A stretch of DNA of 64,000 nt from Eretmocerus hayati (Eukaryota > Arthropoda > Insecta > Hymenoptera > Aphelinidae): positions 152,959,121-153,023,120 of the forward strand of contig CM056742.1 of the NCBI GenBank assembly GCA_029851415.1, written 5' to 3'. This document shows, piece after piece, positions 45,247 to 56,564 of the stretch (positions within the stretch are counted from its first letter, which is position 1; every line of letters starts with the position of its first letter). A program made the translations under genes and the position numbers. The notes below the pieces were generated by a model that worked only from the letters and a program-made list of their open reading frames with translations, was not told where the DNA came from and made no database searches.

Positions 45247-46562
45247 TTACAGTTTGCCCTCAATGAATTTCAAAACTTCCATCTGAACAGATAGTTTGGT
45301 ATCCTCTGGAATTTTATTGATCAGCTGATCCACCATTCCAAGGAAGCAAGCGTTTTCAGAGGCATGCTTGTTAGGATTTGATCCAAAGCATGCTGCAATC
45401 AATTTTTCTTCAAATTCTTTATCATTGTCATCGCACTTTGAGCCACTGCCACTACAACCTGTGATTCCAACATTTTCTAGTCAATAATTGTGATTTTTAT
45501 TTTTAGTCGATATTTACATTTGATACTGAAGTGTCTATACATACGTTTCTTGTTTGGGTAATTGTCAGCCCCAGTAACTTTTCTCACATGATTTATAGTA
45601 CTCTGAGCACTGGTTGGAGATTCTTGAAGTGAATTGGTACTTCTGTGTTCCAGAGAAGTAATGAGATGGTCATTAGAAATAATGTGTACAAGGAATTATT
45701 GAAGTGAGAAGAAGACTTACGGCATTGGTTCAATTGTGTCATCTAGGAATTTCATCAAGTCAAAGTATTTGAAATCATCATTATGTACACGAGTTGGGTT
45801 CTTTCCCTTGGATTCGCTCCCACTAGGGAGTTTCTTCGCTTTCTCTCTCTTTTCTTTGGCAGCCCTATACTGTCTTTTCAGCTGATCCCATTTCGTTTTC
45901 ACATCTGTAGTGGTCATCTCAACAGCTTTTGCAACTTCATTCCATAACTCTGCTTTTGAGAAATATCCCCTATCTGCTGGCTTGGCTCTTACATGATTCC
46001 ATAAGGGTAGCCTGCTACGCACATGAAGGATGATTGATTGGATTTTCTCATCCTCAGCAGTCCATCCGATTGCTGCAGTGTCAGATGAGCCAGGAGTTTC
46101 TGATAGTTGCACTAGTTGTGCCACTACTTTCTTAGAAACTAAGTAAGACATTCATTACATGTATGTTATCCCTGGATCTATAATGATTTTGATATGAATA
46201 TGTGAGTGAAAGGGGTCTACTCACCTGCATCTACTCGATTGTTATTATCAACCTTGAGAACATAATCATTCTGGCTATACAAAGCAAAACATTCATGTGC
46301 CCACAGCTTCTGCATGTTACTGATGTCTATAACATTGCCACAGAAAAGACATGTGTGCACAGTGCCCTAGAACATACAGAGATTGTTCAAGGAACGGTTC
46401 TATTTTCAAAGAAACAGGAACAAGAAAATTTTGTATCACAACACTCACCTTTGGATTCAACGGTATGATAGTCACTTGGCTATTGAAGGGTATGCTCATA
46501 TTTACTAATTTCCTGATGCCAGACAAGAAAAGACGAAAACCTATCACGATCCTCTTCCACAT
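45247..46562 (-). CDS. MADF/Myb-like DNA-binding partner gene of the Harbinger element, five exons, 333 residues
   Basis: Exons on the minus strand: 46449-46562, 46225-46366, 45721-46138, 45545-45642 and 45247-45476. Junction phases 0, 1, 2, 1 agree throughout and every intron is GT-AG (68-86 bp). The middle exon encodes a MADF-like trihelix domain: IGWTAEDEKIQ, then W at RLPLW, YFSKAELW and VKTKWDQLKRQYRAA. Exon 2 adds a possible zinc site (CLFC ... WAHEC). The last exon is acidic and ends KFIEGKL. In known Harbinger elements the partner brings transposase into the nucleus and to the ends; that role is inferred here. The first exon (start 46562) is the least certain part. The gene is convergent with the transposase gene. 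Confidence 0.8.
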
Positions 46563-47310
46563 AAGTAGGTAAATAGCAGAAAATTCGAGAAACTGAAACT
46601 TGAGTGCAGAATTTTGCACCAGGTCAGGCACGCAGCAAAAGTCGGAGCAGAAATGCCGTCGACGCGAGGCAGTTCACGCAATGCGAGGGCACAAGAAGAG
46701 CCGCTGCCAATCAAAACAAATTGTCCATAATCAACGGTCAAAAAGTTCTTGGAAAAATGTGTGCATGTGTGGATCTAGTGCAGATCAACAACACACACAT
46801 GCATACACTACACTATCCGGCTATCTTGCTTCGATTTCAGCATATCAACAGTTGAGTATACTTATATTTTGCTTTCTTATGTCTCAGCTTTTGTTGAAAT
46901 TGCAGAAATGCGTCGTAATAATGGCAAGTGTACGTTCATGCCATTTTGTTGGTGCAATTCTGCTGTTCAATTATGCTACCAAGTCTATTTGCTCAATTAC
47001 TTTTCATCTTATTTGCCTCAGAATAGAAATTTGGTAACATAACCTGCATGCCAAAATACATCCTGGATGGGCAGGAAGGTCTGTCAATATCACTTCACAA
47101 ACTGCCTTTCTCCACTCCAATCTTCAGAAAAGAAAATTGTACATTTGAATGACATATGGTTATGATCCCTTCAATTTTCTTTAGCCTACAGATAAATGTG
47201 TAGAGACTTTTGACCCAAAGATGTGTGGTTCCATGTGGAAATGAGATTTGGAATGATTATCGTACACATCTGAATGCGTCATTTCTGGATTCAGTCATCG
47301 AATTGTCAGG

Positions 47311-47720
47311 ATGGAATCTGGAGACTCTAGCCATTCACACTCTCACCCCTCAATCAACTGGAGCAAGCGCATCAGTCATGAGCAACACTCCTATCCACTC
47401 GCCTTGTTCACCCTCAAACTCTACATGTCCAAGGGAGATGCAGTCTCCTTGAAGAATTTGAGTGAAGCGAGGTGAGTCTTGCAAGTTTCAACATATTTGG
47501 ATGAATGTAACTTCCAACATCAGCACAGAAAAATTTTCTCACAAGATGGCACATTTACATAAAATTTTTGTTTTCCAGGTCAATCTTTCATGAAACTCCT
47601 GGAGATGTCTGTGCTCTCCCAATAATATGTATGTATTTTGATGTAGCCATTCAAAATGACAGACCAATTTATGATAAACTTCCATTCCAGGTCAGAAACA
47701 GCAATCTCAAAAACTCGTAA
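47311..47720 (+). CDS. Third Harbinger gene, two exons, 100 residues, unknown function
   Basis: Exon 47311-47471 starts at an ATG with a good context (A at -3) and ends at AG|GTGAGT in phase 2. Exon 47579-47720 follows TTTTCCAG and continues in frame to TAA. The joined protein opens MESGDSSHSHSHPSINW, has a hydrophobic LFTLKLYM patch, and after the junction reads SIFHETPGDVCALPIICMYF. The phase match and amino-acid make-up favour real coding sequence. Upstream frames at 46908-47030 (MRRNNGKCTFMPFCWC) and 47191-47310 may be further exons, but two stops block a simple join. I recognise no family. Confidence 0.5.
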
Positions 47721-47724
47721 CTTG

Positions 47725-48955
47725 GACTCGTGGGGATACCTCACCCCAGATGTCCAGATTTTGATTGTTTAGCTGAACGTCTTTGACAAACAATCTTTTT
47801 CCATCTGATTTTGTAATACCAAGGTTACATATGTAATAATATCACCTCATGAAAGTTCACAGTAACTATAACCAAAGCTTCGGGCTAAGTGATTTCATGT
47901 AATTTCCAACGAAAACTTTCTCTGTACCAAGACAAAAGTTCGTAGAATGAGTTGAATACTTCAGATGCACAGGAATTGATTCCAATGGCTTTGTTTCACT
48001 GTACTGATTCACTGATCCACACAAAATGCCAAACTTCCGATAACTTCTACCATCTTTGGAACTGATTTGGACTAAAGAATTTGTATTATTCAATACCAAT
48101 AATTCGTATGCATAAATAATAACTAATCAGCTCACTGTTAGTTTTAGATGTATATTTGTTGTGTGAAAATGACACAAATTAGTTCTCCTATATAAAATCA
48201 TCTTTTTATTCCAATTTTGTTTCTGAGGAATTGGATAAACAAATGAAAAATAAAGTGTATTATGTATGTATGTATCCAAATTTTCTTCAATTCTGTGGGT
48301 AATAAATTTTGAGCATTGACATATAAATACAACCTGTAGGTACAATCTCTACTTTTGAGGCTCATCCGGAGAAATTATGAGCTTCAAATACACCCACGAT
48401 ATCTCTCAAAAGTTTTCGAGAACTTCCCTGTATGGATGAGATCCAAAATATAACACTCCCCTTCAATATACCATGCATTTTACTCCACCTCTAGCTGTTT
48501 CTGACTGGTGCTAACACCAGCTACAATATATGTTATAAGACCAAACCAACCTAAAAAGTAAACTTTCCAGATTTGTTGAACAGACACACTAAATACATGT
48601 AAAATGCAAGGAGTCATGAAATCTCAAAATTGTCTTTGAGATATTATCTGTTTCAATGTAATGAGTCAGTAGATAGGTAACTATACCAAATCTTCTACAC
48701 TATTGTATTTATTAAACAGTTCAAACATTCCTGAATCTGCGATACCAAGACGCAACTCTTCCTCCCATTATTCTTGTGAGCAGAAAATGAGGTTAGCACG
48801 AGGCGTGATTTGGGGCTAAAAGTCTATCCCAAAAAGTTGGTATATGCAACGTCACCTGCCAGAATCAACAGTCTACGTTCTTGAAATAATTCGTATCCAA
48901 ACAAAGTTTGAATATGAGTAAAGTAACTAAGCAAATTTAAACGCAGCCGCCATGC
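47725..48955. other. Non-coding right part of the Harbinger element
   Basis: AT-rich, with poly(A)-like signals near 48249. No coding sequence supported. Confidence 0.45.
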
Positions 48956-48999
48956 CGCTCGAGCGAGCTTGCAGACGAGCTCATGTGGCCGCACTCTAA

Positions 49000-50930
49000 G
49001 TACACCTTTAGCACAGTGTACCGCGGTAATAAAAAGCTCATAACACCGCATTTAAGAAAAATGTGGCGTTTAAACGGAAAACATTTTGAAGGGCTTCTCT
49101 TCGCTTGTATCATAGGTACCTACAAACAGCTTCCACTCTGATACTTACTTACTCTTTTTCTATCTTATTTTCGTGCTTCGTGTAGTTAGCAATCGATATT
49201 AAACGACGATCGAGTATTTTTTTTTATATGAAAGGTGTAGCAATATTATCATCTCGATACTCACCTGTTTGTTGAATATGCGATAAATTGAAGCCTCTTC
49301 AGTGTGTTGAACATCAGTTTTACGCGCCGAGGGACCGAGCGTTCGAGTGGAAAATCGTGGAGGTGATGGGTGTACGTTAAATAATAGCAGATGATGTGAT
49401 ATTTTTTTTTTTTTTTTTTTTGTTACGGGTGATGGTGGCACTATAGCCTGCGTTATTAGTTCTTGTATCGGACGCCGAGACAAATTTTGTGGGGTTTCAT
49501 TGCTTGCGCGAAATTTTCAATGCCAATGACACAAGTGGGTCATATGCGAATTGACAAAAAGAATCTTTGAAATTTGGTCTTTATTGCCAATGAATTTTTG
49601 ACGCCGAAAGTATGAGGAATCGATCTTCACAGAGAAAGTTTAAGTGATATCGATACACAATGTGTTATTCAAGTATACATATATCGTGGTCATCGGCGTT
49701 GTAGTGTAAATTGGACCGCACAAAGAGGAATGTTTGGTACTTTACATAGCAACACAGGCGACTAGAACTCAAACTGTCAATCCCAAACAGGCACTATTTT
49801 TCAATCTTTATAGTATACATTTGGCTGAATCTCGGATACCTTCCATTCGATGGAACAGTATGTATAGTATAGTTTCCAAAAATTTTCACAAAACCGTTCG
49901 ATATCTTATCAACTACATGGCCGAAGTTCTTGGTATTCCGCCCTCTTAATTATTCATTATAGCTATGTCTGAAAAAGATATAGACTATTTAAAAATAATA
50001 ATCTTGATTCCAACTAATGTTTGATGAAAATATATTTTGAGTATTTTCGGTTCAAAAATGACAATTTTCGGTGTTGGCTGGTGTTTTGGCTGACAAACGA
50101 AATTAAAATATTCAATAAATTACATTTAGAATTGTTGAAATATATCCATTACCTTTTGATTCCTCTGATTTTCATGAAAAAGTGAATCACTACTCGACCA
50201 TAACATTTTCAGTACTGCAGATTACAGCATCAACTTCCATAGCTTGACCATTTGATTCAAACTCATAATTTTGAATGTGTTCGAGTATATCCGAAATTAT
50301 TGCAAATCCATCATATACTTCCTGTATCATAAATTAATCATTTTTTGGTATGCTACTCAAAAGCAAAAACTTTGCCAAATAAAAGTGCGATTTCAATCCT
50401 GATTGATACGTTATATATTCTTATGATCAATTACTGCACATAGTTCGAGTATTACAATTTTTAATGTTATGGAATGAAAATAAAAACAATGCAAAAGTCA
50501 TTTTCTTTGCTATGTATTATAATCGTAACTTCAAAGTTTGACTTCGGTTTGATCCATCAAATTTGAGTACTCCCATATATACATACTTCTTTCAAAGCAA
50601 CTCCTCAACCAACTCATTTCCTGGAAAAATATTATCAAATCCCAAAATTCAGCACCATTATAGCCAACGGAAGTCAGCTGAAATAAAAAAGCACAAAAAC
50701 ACAACGTCACCAAATCGGCTCACAATCCATAATCGGTTCTTGCTCGGGTTCCCCATTTATAGAGGAAATATGGCTAAATGCCATCATAATCTGGTAGCGA
50801 TGCGTCTGGCAGAGAACGCGGTTGAGTTGTTCAGCCTCATATATTCTGTTTCCTTATACTTATACTACCTGACTGTGCCTTACCTCATCCTCAGCATCAC
50901 AGTTCCTCTTCCATCATCAGTTCACATCAG
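49000..50930. other. Unannotated host sequence
   Basis: A T-run at 49401-49421 and short frames only. A 151-codon frame at 50563-51018 has no recognisable features and partly overlaps the next candidate. Confidence 0.4.
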
Positions 50931-50933
50931 TTC

Positions 50934-51309
50934 ATGTCGAGGCTCATGCTCGTGTGCTCGTTTTCTTGCTCGCCTACTTTTCGCCAATACTGGCTACATC
51001 GCATATCAGGGCACGTGAGTTGAAAATACCTGTTCCTGAGCTCTGTCTCGGGGGGCTGGCTACGGCCGGTTTTATATATGTATACGATAGCGCATCCGAA
51101 TTCACTTGATTGTATACGGATGGTTTCTTACCTTACCGATATGGCCCCATCGGTGAGTCCCCATTACTCTCATTGGCATCCTCCCGCGCGGCCTTTCCCC
51201 GCAGGGCCGTACTGACCCGTGCAAAGAGCCCGACCCAGATAATACTTATGACTGTATGACTATACTTATTTGTACCTTGACCCAAAGCTTATTATGCTTT
51301 GTGATCTAA
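50934..51309 (+). CDS. Candidate small spliced gene encoding a Cys-containing peptide
   Basis: Two TCAGTTC start-site-like motifs precede ATG 50934. The exon 50934-51014 (27 codons, hydrophobic start MSRLMLVCSFSC) ends at GTGAGT in phase 0. The GC-rich acceptor TTTCCCCGCAG leads into 51205-51309, which reads GRTDPCKEPDPDNTYDCMT and ends in a hydrophobic tail. An alternative first exon is 51141-51152 (MAPS, also phase 0 at GTGAGT) under a TATATAT box near 51073. Only the second exon is common to both. Function unknown. Confidence 0.3.
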
Positions 51310-51523
51310 TTTCCATCAAAAAACACATTTTTTGAATTGGATATTATACCTTTTCTTGATTTGGGCTCCTACCATTGGTGATGGTTGTAATCATGGTTAT
51401 CGAGATTATTGCAAAAAAAACACAGATGTTCTCTGATTTCATAATTTTGTAAATTTTGCGTATTTCTGTGCTCTGGTGCCAACATTTTGACTTTTTGAAA
51501 CACAAATAGACAATTTTGTGATA

Positions 51524-51553
51524 GAATCTTGTACGAAATTTGGTACAAGATTC
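51524..51553. repeat. Perfect 11-bp-stem hairpin
   Basis: GAATCTTGTAC (51524-51534) pairs with GTACAAGATTC (51543-51553) around GAAATTTG. Confidence 0.8.
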
Positions 51554-51789
51554 AAGACACTCGATGTTCTAATATAGTATTTCTTCTTACGAATTTTCCT
51601 TATTTCAAATTTTTAATTGACCATGATGATATCGTGCATGTATTTTTGTCAGGGGAATCAATGCCTTGTCACGCAGCAAAATTGGATACTGAATAAAGCA
51701 CTTAAATTTGGACTATTCTTTGAGGAGCAAAAATAACTTCACCGCAAACTATACCCATTTTCATCATCTTTTCTGTCTTAAGGTTATGC

Positions 51790-52154
51790 GGTCACCGTGC
51801 ACGGTGCACGCTGAAAGTTATTCGCACTTTTGTCCGATACACTTGCGATTTAGACTAAACGAGGAGAAGACGAATACTTATTATTATCCAACTTGAATTC
51901 GTCTTCTCATCGTTTGGCTCAAGTCGCAAGAGAACTGGAGAAAAGTGCGGATAACTTGAGCGCAGGCACCTCCTAACCTATAATATAGGCACTTTGTAAT
52001 TTGCACTTTTTTCTGATTCTCTTATGATTTGAGCTAAACGACGAGAAGACGAACTCAAGTTAGATAATAATGAGTATTCGTCTTCTCGTCGTTTAGTCTA
52101 AATCGCAAGGATATCGGAGAAAAGTGGGAATAACTTTCAGCATGCACGGTGACC
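51790..52154. mobile_element. Nested fold-back element, 365 bp
   Basis: The outer ends GGTCACCGTGCA and their inverse at 52143-52154 continue as inverted repeats of about 75-100 bp (CTGAAAGTTATTC, GCGATTTAGACTAAACGA, GAGAAGACGAA blocks). Inside, two more copies of the same GTCTTCTC(G/A)TCGTTT..TC block lie inverted to each other, so four related arms alternate in orientation. There is no coding capacity and no clear target duplication. Confidence 0.75.
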
Positions 52155-52234
52155 CGTGAACTTGAAGAGAAAATTCAGAAATGGACCCAATAAGGTTTTA
52201 CTACTGTGTGTCGAACTTTGCTGTTCGATAGACT

Positions 52235-52570
52235 GTGAGTGGAAGTCGACAAACTGCGCACAAAATACACTTTTCTGTCTTAAAATTTTTGCGACTAGTA
52301 GTGTTTCCGCCACCATTTGCAATTCTTATTACCACGTGTCTTTTATTTGATTTCGAAGTACCTGACCTTATCTTTGATGAACTTCAAGATAAGCTTCTAA
52401 TACATCCAAAGATTCGCCCAATAATTTCAACACAACTTCCTCAGAATTTTACTATAGTGGTACCGGTGAAGGAGATCCACTGTAGTAGCGGTGCATTAAT
52501 GCCCTACTTTGATAAAATTTGTTGGGTTAGACTAAACTATCAAAAGCTTGAATTCGTTCACTCGCTGTAG
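52235..52570 (+). other. Open frame of 111 codons, not convincing
   Basis: The frame (first codon GTG) includes a hydrophobic segment and ends LEFVHSL before TAG. It begins just right of the fold-back element. No family is recognised; it may be an exon fragment or chance. Confidence 0.2.
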
Positions 52571-52574
52571 AACT

Positions 52575-53600
52575 CAAAAGTGTGCCAATGCATAGAGACA
52601 CTGCCTGTAAGAATATTTGATCCAATAATAATACAGCATCAAATTCAGTGGAATATTCGATATTGAAATAAGGAAAAAAAATATTTAAAACTGATTTCAG
52701 TCGAATAATTCAGCCCACATAAAGTACAGAAAAAGCTAAAATTCTTCAAATCTCAAATCTGATGGTCTCACCATTCATTATCTCTCATCTGCAACTCTGC
52801 ATTTCGTTTGTGAAACGCAACTTCATGCTTTCTGTGCAGTCAAGGAAAGACACTCGCACTCTCATTCTACAGACACAATCTTGTCTGCACTATCTGCATT
52901 CATACATAGTCTCCTATATCTATATCATACACCCACCTTCACAAACTCTATCTAACCCGAGCAAAATACATAGTCTGCCACTCACGAATCCAGATAAAAA
53001 TTCAGGTTTGCAGCAAAAATTACAACCTCGCCAAACGAACCGAATTAATTTTATCACCTTTCGCAAATAAGCATATCTCACATCGATGAAATTTTATATG
53101 ATTCAGAAGCAGTGTGTATTTGCCAAATGCGTTTCCGGCGTTTCAACCCATTCCCACGCACACACACACACATATATATATATTGCACACGAAACAGGCA
53201 GTGAGTCCTCCAAATGGGCCGCACAAAAATCGAAGCATGTCAACGCCATCGAGCTGCAAAACAGGTTCTGCCTTCTTCCAGCCTGTATAGGTACTTATAC
53301 TAACCCAATCAAAACTTGATGGCGTCAAACGACCAAATGTATTGAGAACTTACATTTAAACAGAATTATCAATGTGTGAGTGCCTTGCATTGCTGTATCA
53401 AAGGGCTAACAAACGAAAATCAATTTATTGTATCGATTGTAAAAGGAAGCATGCTTCAATATAATAGTCTGAAATCAAGACGAAATGTGAATTGTAGAGA
53501 GGTTTGAAACAAAATGGTACAGACACAAAACCAAGGCCAAGATCTTGCCAAAAAAAAATCCGCCCTCGCGTTACAAACACTTTTACTTACTCGTTTCTGC
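52575..53600. other. Unannotated host sequence
   Basis: Contains a CA/TA microsatellite (53158-53183) and no supported gene. Confidence 0.4.
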
Positions 53601-53602
53601 AC

Positions 53603-53808
53603 TATATAAGTATAACTTCAGACGACGACGTTGGTGCAGCTTGGGTTCTTTGTCCATCAGAACTCTGTGTATGAACCTTGTCCCTAGAAATCCTGGACGA
53701 CTTATATTAGATTTTATCTTGATCAAAGAATTACGTCTGTCTGGAAAAAAAGAGACGTCTCAGACACAAGAAGAGGTGTTGCTCGTTAACCCATTCATTT
53801 GTATCTGA
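53603..53808 (+). CDS. Possible TATA-driven small gene, 45 residues
   Basis: TATATAAG at 53603-53610 is followed at a short distance by ATG 53671 and a 45-codon frame (MNLVPRNPGRLIL...) ending TGA 53806-53808. The protein is basic then acidic, with no clear domain. The spacing suits a TATA promoter but the frame is short. Confidence 0.25.
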
Positions 53809-53809
53809 T

Positions 53810-55275
53810 GGATGATGGTGACTCTGTCGAGTAGGCTCAATCTCAATTTTGATCTGAAGAAGGGAATGAGAAACGGCCGTTAAAATACTGATGGGAGTGG
53901 GTGAAGTGTGTGGACCTCATTAAATCTCCATGAGTGATTATTATAACGCCATGGTATTGAAAGAGAAACCTTGATGTGATGTTGACTTTCGTTCTTTATT
54001 TGGTTCTGATGTTGGATTGGTAATGCATCTTATGAAATGCAAAATGTTCACCACTGTTTACACGTGTTGATGGACCAACAAACTCTGTAATGGCAATTGT
54101 CAGGTTTTCAATCAAACATTTTCTTTCTTTCACCTGAATAATAGCCAAGTTCCATTTGAGTCTCGTTACAGGTTACTGTCTTTCTTCTTCATGATAAAAT
54201 CTGGCAACTTGCGCTCTATCAGGCAAGCCAAAGATCTTGACGGTGCCATGATGAACTGTTAAGAATCTATGTTTCACAAATATTGTCCTTGGAACTAAAT
54301 CTGAAAATTTGAGCCAGACAAATTCTTGTACTATTCATGATGAGTATCGGTATGCTACATACTCTCAATTGATCATATTGTTTCTGATCCTATTCAGTAC
54401 GATATCTGATTGAACAAAAATCACTAGGTGCCAGACTTTGTCAGATCATGGTACTTGGAATTCTTTCGTCGGCTCCTACGAAGACTAGCACATTTCGAGT
54501 TTCCCACGAAGAGTAGCACATCTCGCCATTGTTGAAGCATAGGAGGAATGTGTTAAATCGTAATAATGTTTTGCCTTATCCTTCACCGCAAAACTACAAT
54601 CTCTGTGTTCGATTCTTGCATTAACAGCTCTTTTAAAGCTTAGTAGAAAACTTCCAAAATGCAGTAAGTATGGAAGATCTCATCTCTCAATGTCCAAAGA
54701 AAAAGAAAACTATTTAGGCGTTAGTCGGTCAGTTCTGAGTCATAAGTATACACAGCTTCAATCGAAATCACTATCATGGACCGACTCGGTGAATTACTGG
54801 AGCCCATTATCATTAGTCTCTCAACCAAAGTGCACTCAGGTCCTCGCTCAGGTCAATGATAAATACATTCTGACCTCCTCATCGTTAAAAGTATAAATGG
54901 CATATAAAAGCACTTACGATCTTATAAATCTTAGAATGCATGCAATTTTAGTTGTAGTGGCGAAATCAACGCATTTGCGTCTTTGGTACTCCTTCGACCT
55001 TGTGCGCGCGGTCGCGTGACCTCGCTTGATGCATATATATACTGCTTCACCCGAACATTTTATTCACTCCTTTTGCTCTCTGTGTGTAGTTTGCAATATA
55101 CGTTTCGCAGATTATCGCCTTGGTCTTTGGATACACTTCCTTTTTTTCATCTTTTTTACCACTTTATACCCCATACTTTTGCAGTCTGGGGTATCCGTTT
55201 ATAGTACAAATGCGCTCACATTGCGCAACTTGAGATATATGATCAGGATCCATAGTTGCAATTGAATCATGATTC
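53810..55275. other. Unannotated host sequence with a short direct repeat
   Basis: ACGAAGA(C/G)TAGCACAT(T/C)TCG occurs twice at about 54478 and 54508. Frames such as 54690-54896 show no recognisable features. Confidence 0.35.
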
Positions 55276-55279
55276 ATTT

Positions 55280-56560
55280 TTGAAAGTACTGGTTCATGAG
55301 GTGTTAAGGCGTTGCCCGGATCTCTTCGTAAATGCTTACTTATGTATAGAGATTTGCGATTTGCGGCTCAATTGAATACCGGCATCGAAACGATCAGAGT
55401 GCAATATATTGAACTTAATCCCCACATGGTGAATTATTACTCAGTGAAAATTGTGGTATGCCAGAGCATGATAAGGTGCATGGTCAATGTGATTTGGATT
55501 GAAGCTTATTTATAGATCATTTCGTTCAAGGATATCAGGAATGGCACTTTCGTCTCTTGCGCATATTTTCATGCCTCTGAGAATCGAATGTGCATTCAAC
55601 CGATTGGAAATATGCATCTACAAGGTCGACCATTGTCGACAATACATCATTGTCAATGATCTTAAAATGTATAATGCAAATTGCTTTGTCGAAATATTCG
55701 ATGTTTGGAATTCCAAATGTGTCAGCGATTCAGAAAAAATTGTGGACCATTAAGCTGGTCTGCAAAACATTCCAATCCAATATTTGAACGATAATGACTA
55801 TACTTTAAATATTTGAAAACCACAAATTTGCATTAAAAATCTGAGAATTTGAGTTGTCTCGTCTAATCAATTTAAGTGTGTTCACTAATAATTACACCGA
55901 TCGGTTCTTGAATCTTTCAGTGCGACCATATCTCATGAATGCATTGATTCACCAGGCTGTATTATCAACTGACCAGCCATATCTATGAGGTCGTTGATGA
56001 CTTGATGGAACGCATTAAAGAGAACTTCCCGGATGACTTTTTAATAGAACATCGTGAGGCAGCGCACTCAATATTTCTAATACTTCCATGCCAAACCTCT
56101 TGGTTCTCAGTCAAATCACACATTGTCTTCCATTGGAATATTGTTCACATTTCGATGATTCGTTATCCTCGAGGTTATCCTACAACAGGCCAAAGAAAAT
56201 GTAAAAAGTCAATCTTTATTAATCTTTGGAGAGTTTAATTTTTCCCGTTTCCCAATACGTGTATCGGGACTTCATAGGCATACAGTGGATCTTTTGAATG
56301 TCACTGCATGCGTTCTTTACGTAATTCTGGAAATATGTGCCATTTTGACGTAGAAATGTTTTTTTTTTTCATTTCTTTTTCTTGTAAAATTGCTGTGGGC
56401 AATGTCTAATCTCATTTATCTTCGAGGACTAAAACAAAAATCTAAAATAGTTACATCAACTGAGAAACAACAAAAGTTAACAGACCTTCGTATGTTCAAT
56501 CCAACATCATCAGATAAATTATTGCAAGAAGAGGTAAATTCGCATGATGTAAGCAATTAA
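55280..56560 (+). pseudogene. Decayed or unresolved coding remains
   Basis: Several plus-strand stretches look coding but lie in different frames. 55499-55753 ends CVSDSEKIVDH. A stretch after the TTTCAG at 55915-55920 reads RPYLMNALIHQAVLS and meets a stop near 55989. A second frame takes over (LYYQLTSHIYEVVDDLMERI, 55959-56238). An ATG at 56402 opens 52 codons (TDLRMFNPTSSDKLLQEE). They could be exons of one gene or a frameshifted pseudogene; I could not join them cleanly. No family recognised. Confidence 0.3.
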
Positions 56561-56564
56561 AAGT

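Larger units (their letters stand above)
42816..48996. mobile_element. Complete PIF/Harbinger DNA transposon, 6181 bp
   Basis: The ends are inverted repeats. GAGTGCGGCCACATGAGCTC and its next 17 bases at 42816-42852 are matched perfectly, inverted, at 48960-48996. Weaker similarity extends to about 52 bp (a GG(T/C)ATGGCGG block). The element is flanked by TAA on both sides (42813-42815 and 48997-48999), the 3-bp duplication typical of the superfamily. It carries a DDE transposase gene (+), a MADF/Myb-like gene (-) and a third spliced gene (+). Perfect TIRs and intact genes suggest recent activity. Most family members carry two genes in 3-5 kb, so this one is long. Confidence 0.95.
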
